A stretch of DNA of 35,531 nucleotides from Alphaproteobacteria bacterium. GTDB lineage: Bacteria > Pseudomonadota > Alphaproteobacteria > Rhizobiales > Beijerinckiaceae. Location of the stretch: NCBI GenBank assembly GCA_016869555.1, contig VGDY01000017.1:1-35531 (forward strand). Reading direction: 5' to 3'. Position numbers and translations under genes: made by a program. The notes below the pieces were generated by a model that worked only from the letters and a program-made list of their open reading frames with translations, was not told the origin of the DNA and ran no database searches. How positions within the stretch are numbered: the first letter of the stretch is position 1; every line of letters begins with the position of its first letter. This document shows positions 17,564 through 26,298 of the stretch, piece by piece.

Positions 17564-19960
17564 ATGCCGACAAATATCGTAACCCCTCACCCGGCTGCTC
17601 CGCAGCCACCCTCTCCCAAAGGGAGAGGGTTTGCGCGCGGAATCGTGCTTGTTCTTATTGCCGCATTCGTCGTAACCGCTGCCTGGCTCTCGCTTGAATC
17701 CCTCTCGCGCGCCGAACTCATCGCTCCGCGCGCAAGTTCGATCGTTTACGACCGCAACGGCGCCTTCCTCACCCAGATCGGCGAGAAGACTCGCGACGCC
17801 GCGACGGGCAAGCCGCGCGTCGACTACGGCTATTGGCCGCTCAACGCCATTCCGCAGCGCGTCGCGCAGGCGACTCTCGCGCTCGAAGACCGTCGCTTCT
17901 ACGCGCATCCCGGCGTCGACATCCGGGCGCTGCTTCGCGCCGCATGGCGCAATCTCACGTCGCGGAGCAGACGCGAAGGCGCCTCGACGATCGCGATGCA
18001 GGTCGCGCGCATGCAGGGCGAGAGGCCGCGCTCATTCGCCGAGAAACTGATTCAGGCGGCGACGGCGCTCGCCATCGTCGCGCGACACGGACATGAAGCG
18101 ACGCTCGCCCATTATCTGCGGCTCGCGCCTTACGGATTGAGCGGCCATGGCGTCGCCTATGCCGCGCGTTTTTATTTCGACAGGCCGGTCGACGATCTCT
18201 CCTGGGCGCAGGCCGCTTTGCTCGCCGCCATTCCGCAGTCGCCGGGCCGGATGAACATCACGCGCGACAGCGGCCTCGCATTGGCGGCGGCGCGCGCGCG
18301 TTACGCCATCGCGCGGCTCGAAGCCGAAGGCGCGCTCGATTCCGCACAGGCGGGACTGGCGCACGGGGAACTCGATCATATCCGCCCGCTCGACGCCAGG
18401 CGCCGGCCGGAGACTCTGCATCTCGCGCTGCGTTACGAGGCGCTCGCCCGCGAGGGCCTGGCGCGGCCGGTCGCGGAGGGCGACCGGCGCATCCATGCGA
18501 CGATCGATATGGACATCGAACGCGACGCGCTCCGGCTCGCGCGCCGCTATCTTGCGAATTTTCGCAGTCGCGGCGCGCGGCAGGTCGCGGTCATGGTCGT
18601 CGAGCGCGGAACCAACGCTGTCATCGCCGATGTCGGCTCTTCCGACTATAACGACCCGCAAGCGGGCGCCTTCGATTTCACCCGTGTGCGGCGCTCTCCC
18701 GGCTCGACGCTGAAACCCTTCATTTATGCGTTGGCTTTTGAGCGCGGCGTGCTCAAAACGACGGATCTCCTCAACGACATTCCCGAAGGCGCGTCGGGCG
18801 TGTCGAACGCCGACGGACTTTTTCTCGGGCCGCTGACGCCGCGTCAGGCGCTCGCCAATTCGCGCAATGTGCCGGCGACCAATCTGCTGCGCCGCGTCGG
18901 GCTCGAGGCGAACTTCAATTTCCTTCGCGACCTCGGCCTGCACGATCTCGAAACGCCGGCCGAGAGTTTCGGCATTTCGATGGCGATCGGCGCGCTGCCG
19001 ACGCGGCTCGAGGATGTGATGCGCGCCTATGCCGCGCTCGCGGACGACGGGATCATGCGCGAGCTTGCGTTCACGCGCGACGACGCGCGACGTCCGGCGC
19101 GGCGCGTCTTGTCGGTCGACAGCGCGCGGCTCGTCGCCTCGATGCTCGCCGACCCGCAGGCGCGGCTTCCGTCTTTTCCGCGTTACGGGCCGCTCGAATA
19201 CCCCTTCGCGGTCGCGGTGAAGACCGGCACGTCGCAAGCCTATCGCGACGCCTGGACCATCGCCTTCTCGCATAAATTCATTGTCGGCGTGTGGATCGGG
19301 CGCGGCGACGCCGGCGCCATGCGGGCGATGACGGGAGTTTCGTCCGCGGCGCGGCTGGCCCATGCCGTGCTCGCCAAACTGCATGACGCCAGACCCGGCG
19401 AAATTTCGCCCGAAACATTCGCGCCGCCGCCGGGACGCATCGCCATCGACCTCTGCCGCGCCGGCGATGGGCGCGACTGCGCGCAAACGCTGCGCGAATG
19501 GGTGACGCCCAAGGACGCTCATCGGAATCAGGCGCAACATCCGAGTCCTCATCCTGAGGAGCCGCGAAGCGGCGTCTCGAAGGATGCTTCAGAAGCAGGA
19601 TTCGAGGTGTACTCACCCTTCGCGACGCACCTTTCAGGCGCTCCTCAGGGTGAGGGAGTGGATTATAGGCGTAGCTCTCCGGAAATTGGCTTCGCGCCGC
19701 TCGTCATTGCGACGCCGGAGCACAATACGCATATCTGGCGAAACCCGGAGCAGCCGGAGCGCTTGAACAGACTCGCATTGAAGCTCGCGCCGTCAGGCGC
19801 AGATTCGCAGGTCGTCTGGACGATCGACGGCGAGCCTTTCGCCACGGCGCAGGCGGACGAGACCGTATTCTGGCCGATGACGCCCGGCCGGCATCGCATT
19901 CAGGCGCGGCTTGCGCTCGCGCCTGTCGCGTCACGCACGGTGAGAATCGTGATCGAGTGA
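17564..19960 (+). CDS. pbpC: Penicillin-binding protein 1C
   Basis: Bifunctional peptidoglycan synthase anchored in the inner membrane, with glycan polymerisation plus a transpeptidase-type domain. One membrane segment lies at about residues 26-43. The glycosyltransferase (GT51) motifs are LALEDRRFYAHPGVD with Glu108, EGASTIAMQ, and the block ending IPQSPGRMN. The transpeptidase motifs are Ser381-Thr-Leu-Lys384 (SPGSTLKPF), SRN (LANSRNVPATN) and KTG (Lys553). The C-terminal domain (about 705-798) is the family's BiPBP_C beta domain. Two oddities are repeat-derived. Residues 7-22 (TPHPAAPQPPSPKGRG) are encoded by a palindromic repeat; GTG 17645 with GGGAGAGGG upstream is an alternative start. 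A second repeat encodes roughly residues 662-697 between the transpeptidase and C-terminal domains. Coupling to the upstream alpha-2-macroglobulin gene fits the known pair. Confidence 0.95.
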   Translation: MPTNIVTPHPAAPQPPSPKGRGFARGIVLVLIAAFVVTAAWLSLESLSRAELIAPRASSIVYDRNGAFLTQIGEKTRDAATGKPRVDYGYWPLNAIPQRVAQATLALEDRRFYAHPGVDIRALLRAAWRNLTSRSRREGASTIAMQVARMQGERPRSFAEKLIQAATALAIVARHGHEATLAHYLRLAPYGLSGHGVAYAARFYFDRPVDDLSWAQAALLAAIPQSPGRMNITRDSGLALAAARARYAIARLEAEGALDSAQAGLAHGELDHIRPLDARRRPETLHLALRYEALAREGLARPVAEGDRRIHATIDMDIERDALRLARRYLANFRSRGARQVAVMVVERGTNAVIADVGSSDYNDPQAGAFDFTRVRRSPGSTLKPFIYALAFERGVLKTTDLLNDIPEGASGVSNADGLFLGPLTPRQALANSRNVPATNLLRRVGLEANFNFLRDLGLHDLETPAESFGISMAIGALPTRLEDVMRAYAALADDGIMRELAFTRDDARRPARRVLSVDSARLVASMLADPQARLPSFPRYGPLEYPFAVAVKTGTSQAYRDAWTIAFSHKFIVGVWIGRGDAGAMRAMTGVSSAARLAHAVLAKLHDARPGEISPETFAPPPGRIAIDLCRAGDGRDCAQTLREWVTPKDAHRNQAQHPSPHPEEPRSGVSKDASEAGFEVYSPFATHLSGAPQGEGVDYRRSSPEIGFAPLVIATPEHNTHIWRNPEQPERLNRLALKLAPSGADSQVVWTIDGEPFATAQADETVFWPMTPGRHRIQARLALAPVASRTVRIVIE
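17583..17630 (-). repeat. Interspersed palindromic repeat, copy B (inverted), forming the pbpC 5' end
   Basis: 48-base inverted copy of the element at 17486-17533. Read on the minus strand it shares the 5' hairpin (ACCCTCTCCC / GGGAGAGGGT) and the GGTGAGGGG end, while the middle hairpin differs (GGCTGC-GGA-GCAGCC) but keeps its pairing. The compensating changes suggest the fold is what is kept. The two copies form a head-to-head pair like a BIME. It is translated in frame as part of the pbpC N-terminus if the ATG at 17564 is used. Confidence 0.85.
19547..19655. repeat. Palindromic repeat element inserted in frame inside pbpC
   Basis: About 109 bases bounded by long imperfect inverted arms. 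The left arm starts CCTCATCCTGAGGAGC; the right arm read on the other strand starts CCTCACCCTGAGGAGC (15 of 16 identical). Weaker similarity continues for a further 20 or so bases to GCGAAGG/TCGAAGG. Elements beginning 'CTCATCCTGAGGAG' are common intergenic repeats in Hyphomicrobiales. Here it is read through without a stop, giving the low-complexity segment SPHPEEPRSGVSKDASEAGF and onward between the PbpC transpeptidase and C-terminal domains. Confidence 0.8.
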
Positions 19961-20039
19961 GTCTTCGACGTCGCCGGCTGGTTCCGGCGCGCCACTGGCA
20001 AGCTCGACGAAGCAAAAATTCCTGCTAAAGTCATGCGCC

Positions 20040-20255
20040 ATGACGCAGCCCAAATCAAAGCGAGCGCCCGAGACGACCTTTGTTCCCGTCGTAACGATGG
20101 AAGAAGTGCCTGTCCTGGGCGATGAGGAACGCGAAGATCTGATCACATCCTTAAAGGATGCCGAGTCGGATATCGCCGCCGGCCGGGCCACCACTTTTGA
20201 CAGGGCAGGTTTCATCGCGCGGTTCATGGCGATCTGTAGAGGCGATCTCGATTGA
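20040..20255 (+). CDS. Small protein of unknown function, possibly an orphan antitoxin
   Basis: 71 residues, charged and without a membrane segment. The second half (EEREDLITSLKDAESDIAAGRATTFDRAGFIARF) resembles the C-terminal toxin-binding region of some type II antitoxins ('ll.sL..g..di.aGr.....e'), but no DNA-binding motif or toxin gene is adjacent. The ribosome-binding site is weak (AAAG about 12 bases upstream). It sits 79 bases after pbpC on the same strand and 138 bases from the end of murA, which is convergent. The coding character (acidic, low Arg) is unlike the Arg-rich mirror frames of neighbouring genes, which supports it being real. Confidence 0.6.
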   Translation: MTQPKSKRAPETTFVPVVTMEEVPVLGDEEREDLITSLKDAESDIAAGRATTFDRAGFIARFMAICRGDLD

Positions 20256-20392
20256 TTGATGAGGCATCACGTTGTTATCGCGGTCCGGGCGCAGCGGCAT
20301 AGACGAGCCAACGCATACGGTCCGCATTTTGCGCATATGGAACGCCGCGCGCAATCCTACGGATTTTCGAGGATAAGCCGGAAGTCCTCGCT

Positions 20393-21688
20393 TCACCCCT
20401 GCGCGGTGATGCGCTCGATTTCGGCGCCGCAGCCGCGCAGCTTCTTCTCCAGCCGCTCGAAGCCGCGATCGAGATGATAGACCCGGTTGATCGTCGTCTC
20501 GCCGCGCGCGGCGAGCGCCGCGATGACGAGCGAGACCGACGCGCGTAGATCGGTCGCCATCACCGGCGCGCCTTCGAGATGATCGGCGCCCGTGACGATC
20601 GCCGTATCGCCTTCAAGCTTGATATGGGCGCCAAGCCGCGCAAGCTCCTGCACATGCATGAAGCGGTTTTCGAAAATCGTTTCGGTGATCCGCGAGACGC
20701 CCTTGGCGCGGGTCATCAGCGCCATGAACTGCGCCTGCAAATCGGTTGGAAAGGCGGGGAACGGCGCGGTCTCGACGCTGACCGGCGAAATGCCGGCGCC
20801 ATTGCGCGCCACGCGCAATCCTTCATTGGTCTCGCTGACGCTGACGCCGGCCTCTTCGAGCGCGTCGAGCGCCGCCTGCAGAAGATCGGCGCGCGCGCCG
20901 GCGAGAACAACGTCGCCGCCGGTCATCGCCACCGCCATGGCGTAAGTGCCGGTCTCGATGCGATCCGGCATGACCGCGTGCCTTGCGCCATAGAGCGAAC
21001 CGACGCCGTCGATCTCGATCGTCGATTGACCGGCGCCCTTGATTCGCGCCCCCATTTTCACCAGACAGTCGGCGAGATCGACGACTTCCGGCTCGCGCGC
21101 GGCGTTGCGCAGCACGGTGGTTCCGCGCGCCAGCGACGCCGCCATCAGCGCCGTATGGGTGCCGCCGACGGTCACCTTGGGAAAGTCGATCTCGGCGCCG
21201 ACCAGACCATTCTTGGCGGAAGCGACGACATAGCCGTTTTCGATGTCGATTTTCGCGCCGAGTTTTTCCAGCGCCATGAGCAGAAGATCGACCGGACGCG
21301 TGCCGATCGCGCAGCCGCCGGGCAGCGAGACGCGCGCCTCGCCGCATCGCGCAAGCAGCGGCGCGAGCACCCAGAAGCTCGCGCGCATGCGCGAAACCAG
21401 CTCATAGGGCGCGGTGGTGTCGACGATGTCGCGGGCGGTGAGATGGACGACGCGGCTCGCGTCGACGGAATCGCCGGCGCGCTTGCCGGCGATGGCGTAA
21501 TCGACGCCATGATTGCCGAGGATGCGTTCGAGGAGCGTCACATCGGCGAGCAGCGGCATATTGGCGAGCGTCAAAGTTTCGCGGGTCAGAAGCGACGCGA
21601 TCATCAACGGCAAGGCGGCGTTCTTCGCCCCGGAGATAGGGATGACGCCATTAAGCCGGCTGCCGCCGACGATCTTAATCTTGTCCAT
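20393..21688 (-). CDS. murA: UDP-N-acetylglucosamine 1-carboxyvinyltransferase
   Basis: Cytosolic enzyme of the first committed step of peptidoglycan synthesis, transferring enolpyruvate from PEP to UDP-GlcNAc. The 431-residue protein begins [20 protein letters not shown] with the family's conserved Lys22-Asn23. The catalytic, fosfomycin-target Cys is present as Cys126 in [16 protein letters not shown]. Other family blocks are visible ([52 protein letters not shown]). ATG 21688 is chosen over the GTG one codon upstream because GAGGGG sits about 3-8 bases before it. The ATG shares one base with the stop of the small upstream gene (TGATG), indicating translational coupling. Confidence 0.97.
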   Translation of the reverse strand: MDKIKIVGGSRLNGVIPISGAKNAALPLMIASLLTRETLTLANMPLLADVTLLERILGNHGVDYAIAGKRAGDSVDASRVVHLTARDIVDTTAPYELVSRMRASFWVLAPLLARCGEARVSLPGGCAIGTRPVDLLLMALEKLGAKIDIENGYVVASAKNGLVGAEIDFPKVTVGGTHTALMAASLARGTTVLRNAAREPEVVDLADCLVKMGARIKGAGQSTIEIDGVGSLYGARHAVMPDRIETGTYAMAVAMTGGDVVLAGARADLLQAALDALEEAGVSVSETNEGLRVARNGAGISPVSVETAPFPAFPTDLQAQFMALMTRAKGVSRITETIFENRFMHVQELARLGAHIKLEGDTAIVTGADHLEGAPVMATDLRASVSLVIAALAARGETTINRVYHLDRGFERLEKKLRGCGAEIERITAQG

Positions 21689-21912
21689 CACCCCTCGCTG
21701 TCGGTTTCCGAGCGCTCGTCTCTTACCTGCGCCAATTCCTGCGCCGATTCCTGCGCCGACTCCCGCAGCGCGCGCTCGCGCGCCTTGCGGCGGGCGAGAT
21801 TGGCGCGCAAGGCGGCGGCGAGCGCCGCCTGTCTGTTCGACGCGCCTTTAGGCTTCGGGCCAAAATCCGCCCCTTTTTGGGCGCCCTTTCGCTTTTCGCT
21901 GTCGCCGGCCAT
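21688..21912 (-). CDS. Small basic protein upstream of murA
   Basis: 74 residues, highly charged, with a central helix ([22 protein letters not shown]) and an acidic Ser/Glu/Gln-rich tail ([24 protein letters not shown]). Small genes with a similar ALR.NL.RRKAQ.R core lie just upstream of murA in many Hyphomicrobiales, from memory; their function is unknown. The stop overlaps the murA start, and the fabF-like gene ends 51 bases upstream, so the three probably form one transcription unit. The tail contains three near-repeats of a Ser-Ala-Gln-Glu type unit, from direct repeats of about 15 bases at 21729-21767. Confidence 0.8.
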   Translation of the reverse strand: MAGDSEKRKGAQKGADFGPKPKGASNRQAALAAALRANLARRKARERALRESAQESAQELAQVRDERSETDSEG

Positions 21913-21963
21913 TGCGGTCGCCTCGAAAATCCAGCGCGATTCTAGGGGGCGCCGGCCCTCATG

Positions 21964-23187
21964 TCACATCGCGCGCACGGCGAGCGTCGCATTGATGCCG
22001 CCAAAGGCGAAAGAATTCGACAAAGCGACGCGGATCGGCATTTTGCGCGCGACATTGGGAATGGCGTCGACCTCGCATTTCGGATCGGCTTCAAGAAAAT
22101 TGATCGTCGGCGGCGCGATCTGGTCGCGCAGCGCGCAAATCGTGATCGCTAGCTCAAGCCCGCCGCTTGCGCCAAGCGCGTGGCCATGCACGGGCTTGGT
22201 GGATGACACCGGCGGCGGCCTGTCGCCGAAAACGGCGCGCATCGCCTGCGATTCGGTGATGTCATTGGCGTAGGTCGCCGTGCCATGGGCGCTGAGATAA
22301 TCGACGTCTCCGGGCTCCAGTCCGGCGCTTTCGAGCGCGAGAAGCATGCAGCGCGATGGGCCTTCGACATCGGCGCGCAGCGGATCGAAGGCGTCGCTGG
22401 TCGTGCCATAGCCCGCGAGTTCGCAGAGCGGCGTTGCGCCGCGCGCCTGCGCCGCCTCCAGCGTTTCCAGAATGAAGACCGCGGCGCCCTCGCCGAGCGT
22501 CATGCCGTTGCGCTTTTGCGAGAACGGACGGCAGAGATCGGGCGTGAGAACGCGCAGCGCCTCCCAGGAGCGAATCGCGCCATTGGTCACGCAGGCTTCG
22601 GCGCCGCCGGCGATGGCGCGATCGGCGCGGCCGGCGCGCAGCATTTCGAAGGCTTCGCCGATCGCCTGAGCGGCGGAGGAACAGGCCGAGGCAAGCGCGA
22701 AGGTCGGCCCCTTGGCGCCGTAGCGCATGCCGAGCGTCGTCGGCGCGGCGCTCGGGATCAGACGCGGCACGGTCAGCGTATCCGGTCGGGTCTCGATCTT
22801 ATATTCCTGATAGGCGTTGTTATCGATGGTCGTGGCGCCGCCGATGCCGGTGCCGATAATCACCGCCGTTCGCGGCCCGCCGACCTCTTTGCCCGCAAAC
22901 CCGGCCTGGGCCAGCGCCTCGTCGGCGGCGACGATGGAAAATTGCGTGAACGGATCGCAATAGGGAAGCAGTTCGGCGCCGATATAGGCCGCAGGATCAA
23001 AATCCGGGACCTGCGCGGCGATTCCGATTCGTCCGGTGAACGGACGCGGCAATTTCACCGGCCGCACGCAGGACACGCCGTCGCGCGCCGCACGCCATAA
23101 CGCGGCGGCGCCGACGCCGGCGGCGGACACCGCGCCCATTCCAGTAATGACGATTCTTCCTGCGGCGCCTTGTTGCGGCATCAGCAT
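21964..23187 (-). CDS. Beta-ketoacyl-ACP synthase, FabF-like (KAS II family)
   Basis: Condensing enzyme that extends an acyl-ACP with malonyl-ACP. The catalytic triad is complete: Cys169 in ALASACSSAAQ, His301 in SAHGTAT, and His336 in STKPVHGHALGASGG with Lys331. The length (407 residues) fits. It looks like a second, stand-alone paralogue rather than the housekeeping fabF, since no acpP or other fab genes are adjacent. The sequence SSTKPVHGHALGASGGLEL is closer to specialised KAS/NodE-type enzymes than to the classic KSxTGH form, so the substrate could be an unusual lipid or acyl chain. The start is at 23187 or 23181; AAGGG lies 5-12 bases upstream. A GGCGCG/CGCGCC hairpin (23213-23228) lies in the leader. 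It is probably co-transcribed with the small gene and murA. Confidence 0.88.
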   Translation of the reverse strand: MLMPQQGAAGRIVITGMGAVSAAGVGAAALWRAARDGVSCVRPVKLPRPFTGRIGIAAQVPDFDPAAYIGAELLPYCDPFTQFSIVAADEALAQAGFAGKEVGGPRTAVIIGTGIGGATTIDNNAYQEYKIETRPDTLTVPRLIPSAAPTTLGMRYGAKGPTFALASACSSAAQAIGEAFEMLRAGRADRAIAGGAEACVTNGAIRSWEALRVLTPDLCRPFSQKRNGMTLGEGAAVFILETLEAAQARGATPLCELAGYGTTSDAFDPLRADVEGPSRCMLLALESAGLEPGDVDYLSAHGTATYANDITESQAMRAVFGDRPPPVSSTKPVHGHALGASGGLELAITICALRDQIAPPTINFLEADPKCEVDAIPNVARKMPIRVALSNSFAFGGINATLAVRAM

Positions 23188-23346
23188 TCAATCCCTTGCT
23201 TGATTTCAACCAGGCGCGGCCTCGCGCCAATTTCAAAAAAAACCTCTTCGATCTCTAAAGAAGCGCGCACGTCTGCGTCAAACCGGGGAAACAGGCGCCA
23301 GGCCTTCGCTCACGCAACAGACGCGCTCAAGCGTTGAACATACACG

Positions 23347-24231
23347 CTAATCGAGCAGCTTCTTCAATTCGGCGCGAAGTCCATCGGCGACATCGGGCCG
23401 CGCCAGGCCGAAAGCGACATTGGCCGCGAGAAAGCCGAGCTTCGAGCCCGTATCATAGGTGCGTCCGTCGAAGCGCACGGCGTGAAAGGGCCGCGTTTTC
23501 GCCAGATGAATCATCGCGTCGGTGAGCTGAATTTCGCCGCCCGCGCCCTTCTCATGCTTCTCGAGCAGAGCGAAAATGTCCGGCTCCAGAATATAGCGGC
23601 CGGAGATGATGAAATTGCTGGGCGCCGTTCCCTGCGGCGGCTTCTCGACCATGCCGGTGATTTCGAACGTCGCGCCGTAATCCCTGCCGCGCGCCACGAT
23701 GCCGTATTGATGCGTCTCCTCCGGCTTCACTTCTTCGACCGCGATAATATTGCCGCCATGTTTTTCGTAAGCCGCGACCGCCTCCGCAAGGCAGCGCTGT
23801 GTTTTGCCCTTCGCCGGAAGCGTAATCATGTCGGGCAGCAATACCGCGAAAGGCTCATCGCCGACAATGTCGCGCGCGCACCACACGGCATGGCCGAGGC
23901 CGAGCGGCGCCTGCTGGCGGGTGAAGCTCGTCGCGCCGGCCGCCGGCAGGTCCGACATCAGAGCTTCATATTCCTTCGACTTGTTGCGGCGGCGCAACGT
24001 GTCCTCAAGCTCATAGGCCATGTCGAAGTGATCCTCGATCGCCCCCTTGCCGCGCCCGGTGACGAAAATAAAATGTTCTATGCCCGCCTCCCGCGCCTCA
24101 TCCACGACATGCTGCACGACCGGCCGGTCGACGACGGTCAGCATTTCCTTCGGCACGGCCTTGGTGGCGGGCAGGAAGCGCGTGCCGAGTCCGGCGACGG
24201 GGAAAACAGCCTTGCGAATGCGTTTGCTCAT
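23347..24231 (-). CDS. galU: UTP-glucose-1-phosphate uridylyltransferase
   Basis: Makes UDP-glucose from UTP and glucose-1-phosphate for cell-surface polysaccharide and lipid synthesis. The nucleotide-binding start [20 protein letters not shown] and the blocks [37 protein letters not shown] and ALLPDMI-like [10 protein letters not shown] are typical of bacterial GalU. The C-terminal part has the usual KP/VEKP segment ([15 protein letters not shown]). ATG 24231 (MSKRIRK) is preferred because it matches the usual family start; the ATG at 24243 adds four residues, and neither has a clear ribosome-binding site. It is divergent from galE, with which it shares the UDP-glucose pool. Confidence 0.96.
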   Translation of the reverse strand: MSKRIRKAVFPVAGLGTRFLPATKAVPKEMLTVVDRPVVQHVVDEAREAGIEHFIFVTGRGKGAIEDHFDMAYELEDTLRRRNKSKEYEALMSDLPAAGATSFTRQQAPLGLGHAVWCARDIVGDEPFAVLLPDMITLPAKGKTQRCLAEAVAAYEKHGGNIIAVEEVKPEETHQYGIVARGRDYGATFEITGMVEKPPQGTAPSNFIISGRYILEPDIFALLEKHEKGAGGEIQLTDAMIHLAKTRPFHAVRFDGRTYDTGSKLGFLAANVAFGLARPDVADGLRAELKKLLD

Positions 24232-24390
24232 GAAGCGGTCCATTGAGATGGCGAGAGGGTTAGCGACGACGACGCGGCGTGTAGCACGGTTTCGCCGGTT
24301 GGTAGAACCTGCCGCAAATGTCGCAGGCCGATCCTCGCCGCGGCGCAGCGAACGCGGTCAGGCGCAAGAATTCAAGGAAAGGTTGCCGGC

Positions 24391-25383
24391 ATGACGGTTT
24401 TGGTGACGGGCGGCGCGGGCTACATCGGCAGCCATACGGTTCTCGAACTGCTCGACGCCGGCGAATCTGCGCCCATCGTGCTCGACGATCTGTCGACCGG
24501 CTTCCGCTGGTCGGTTCCCGACGGCGCGTCGCTTGTCGTCGGCGATTTCGGCGACGAAAGCCTCGTTTCGGATTTGATCGCGCGCCACGGCGTCGACGAG
24601 ATCATTCACTTCGCCGCGAAAATCGTCGTTCCTGAATCTGTCGCCGATCCGCTGGGCTATTATCTCAACAATACGGCGAAGGCGCGCACGCTGCTCGCAA
24701 CGTCAGTCGCATGCGGCGTCAAGCGCTTCATCTTTTCGTCGACGGCCGCCGTCTATGGCGATCCGCTGCATAATCCGGTGACCGAGGACGAATCCTTGAA
24801 GCCGGTGTCGCCCTATGGGCGATCGAAGCTCATGGTCGAATGGATGCTGGAGGACACCGCCCGCGCCCATGGCCTCGCCTATGTCGCGCTGCGCTATTTC
24901 AACGTCGCCGGCGCCGATCCCAAGGGACGCGCGGGGCAGTCTACGCCCAACGCCACGCATCTCATCAAGGTGGCGGCGCAGGCGGCGCTCGGCCTGCGCA
25001 AGAAGCTGCAGGTGTTCGGCGAAGACTATCCGACCCCCGACGGCACATGCGTGCGCGACTATATTCAGGTCACGGATCTCTCGCGCGCGCATCTCGACGC
25101 GTTGCGCTATCTGCGCGCCGGCGGCGCCAATCTCACGGCGAACTGCGGCTATGAACGCGGCTTCTCCGTTCTCGAAGTCATCGAATCGGTGAAGCGGGTT
25201 TCGGGCGTCGATTTCGAGGTCGAACGCGCGCCGCGCCGTCCAGGCGACCCGGCTGCGATCGTCGCCGCGAATGGCAGAATCCGCCGCGCGCTCGGCTGGA
25301 GGCCGCAATATGACGATCTCGACGAAATCGTTCGCCAGGCGCTGGAATGGGAAAAGCGCCTGATGGCGCGCGGCGGCGTTTGA
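24391..25383 (+). CDS. galE: UDP-glucose 4-epimerase
   Basis: Interconverts UDP-glucose and UDP-galactose with tightly bound NAD. The 330-residue short-chain dehydrogenase fold shows the nucleotide motif VTGGAGYIGSHTVLELL at the N-terminus, the Ser/Thr of FSSTAAVYGDP, and the catalytic Tyr-x-x-x-Lys of SPYGRSKLMVEW. The family blocks ALRYFNVAGADP and GTCVRDYIQVTDLSRAH are also present. A strong ribosome-binding site (AAGGAAAGG) lies about 7 bases before the ATG. The epimerase converts the product of the divergent galU gene, so the two together supply hexose nucleotides for surface polysaccharide. Confidence 0.97.
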   Translation: MTVLVTGGAGYIGSHTVLELLDAGESAPIVLDDLSTGFRWSVPDGASLVVGDFGDESLVSDLIARHGVDEIIHFAAKIVVPESVADPLGYYLNNTAKARTLLATSVACGVKRFIFSSTAAVYGDPLHNPVTEDESLKPVSPYGRSKLMVEWMLEDTARAHGLAYVALRYFNVAGADPKGRAGQSTPNATHLIKVAAQAALGLRKKLQVFGEDYPTPDGTCVRDYIQVTDLSRAHLDALRYLRAGGANLTANCGYERGFSVLEVIESVKRVSGVDFEVERAPRRPGDPAAIVAANGRIRRALGWRPQYDDLDEIVRQALEWEKRLMARGGV

Positions 25384-25445
25384 GCGCGGCCGAGCGGGCG
25401 GGGAATTTTTCAAACGCCGGCGCTATGCTAAAAGCCGGTTCTCGC

Positions 25446-25522
25446 GGTCCCGTAGCTCAGCAGGATAGAGCAGCGGTTTCCTAAACCGAAGGTCAGGGGT
25501 TCGAATCCCTTCGGGACCGCCA
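25446..25522 (+). tRNA. tRNA-Arg, anticodon CCU
   Basis: A 77-base cloverleaf with the CCA end encoded. The acceptor stem GGTCCCG pairs with CGGGACC. The D arm is GCTC...GAGC, the anticodon loop is TTCCTAA (anticodon CCT, reading AGG codons), and the T arm is AGGGG-TTCGAAT-CCCTT with one G-T wobble. The outermost anticodon-stem pair appears as a G-A mismatch. It lies 62 bases after galE. No repeat of its 3' end was seen downstream, so there is no sign that it serves as an attachment site here. Confidence 0.95.
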
Positions 25523-25596
25523 TAAACTTCGCCGGGCCGCGAATTTATAGCGGCGGGTTCGTCCCCGGACCCGTCTCGATTTGCGTCCCCTCGCGT

Positions 25597-26298
25597 TCAG
25601 TCGTCAGCAAGTGTGAAGCGATGAAGAAGACCGCCGATGAGGCCCCCGACCAGCGGCGCGACCCAGAATAGCCAGAGCTGTTCGAGCGCCCATCCGCCAA
25701 CGAACAGCGCCTGGCTGGTCGAGCGCGCAGGATTGACGGAAGCGTTGGTGATGGGGATGTCGACCAGATGGATCAGCGTCAACGCCAGTCCGATGGCGAT
25801 CGGCGCAAAGCCGACCGGCGCGCGGCCTTCGGTCGTTCCAAGGATGACAAGCAGGAAAAAGGCCGTCAGCACGATTTCGGCAAGAAGGCCCGACTGCCAC
25901 GTGTAGCCGTTGGGCGAATGCTCGTCATAGCCATTGGCGGCAAAGCCGTTAGCGAGCGAAAAATCGATGTTGCCTTGCGCGATCTTGAGCAACACGAACG
26001 CCGCGAATGTCGCGCCAATAAGCTGAACAACCCAATAGGGTCCGAGTTCCTTCCAGGAAAAACGGCCAGATATTGTGACGCCGAGCGTCACCGCCGGATT
26101 GAAATGGCCGCCGGAAACGGGGCCGAAGGCGTAAGCGCCCGTCAGGACGGTGAGCCCAAAGGCCAGCGCCACGCCAAGAAAGCCTATCCCAAGCTGCGGA
26201 AAGCCGGCGGAAATTACGGCGCTGCCGCAGCCGCCGAAAACGAGCCAAAAAGTCCCAAGAAATTCTGCAAGAAGTCTGCGTGTAAGAGAATGCCGCAT
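25597..26298 (-). CDS. aqpZ: Aquaporin Z-type water channel
   Basis: Inner-membrane MIP-family channel of 233 residues with six membrane segments and both pore motifs: HFNPAVTLG in the first half and ASVNPARS in the second. The selectivity-filter region fits the water-specific subtype: His in the fifth helix ([13 protein letters not shown]) and Arg after the second NPA. The start at 26298 has GGAG about 8 bases upstream. It is the first gene after tRNA-Arg and is transcribed towards it. The region upstream is a 419-base stretch without a clear gene before nikR. Confidence 0.95.
   Translation of the reverse strand: MRHSLTRRLLAEFLGTFWLVFGGCGSAVISAGFPQLGIGFLGVALAFGLTVLTGAYAFGPVSGGHFNPAVTLGVTISGRFSWKELGPYWVVQLIGATFAAFVLLKIAQGNIDFSLANGFAANGYDEHSPNGYTWQSGLLAEIVLTAFFLLVILGTTEGRAPVGFAPIAIGLALTLIHLVDIPITNASVNPARSTSQALFVGGWALEQLWLFWVAPLVGGLIGGLLHRFTLADD

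Noticed and set aside
20579-22273. 564-residue plus-strand frame across murA and the KAS gene
   Set aside because: Antisense to two clearly recognised enzymes and without any family motif.
25446-25522. tRNA-Arg as attachment site of an integrated element
   Set aside because: No integrase and no repeat of the tRNA 3' end were found in the downstream sequence.
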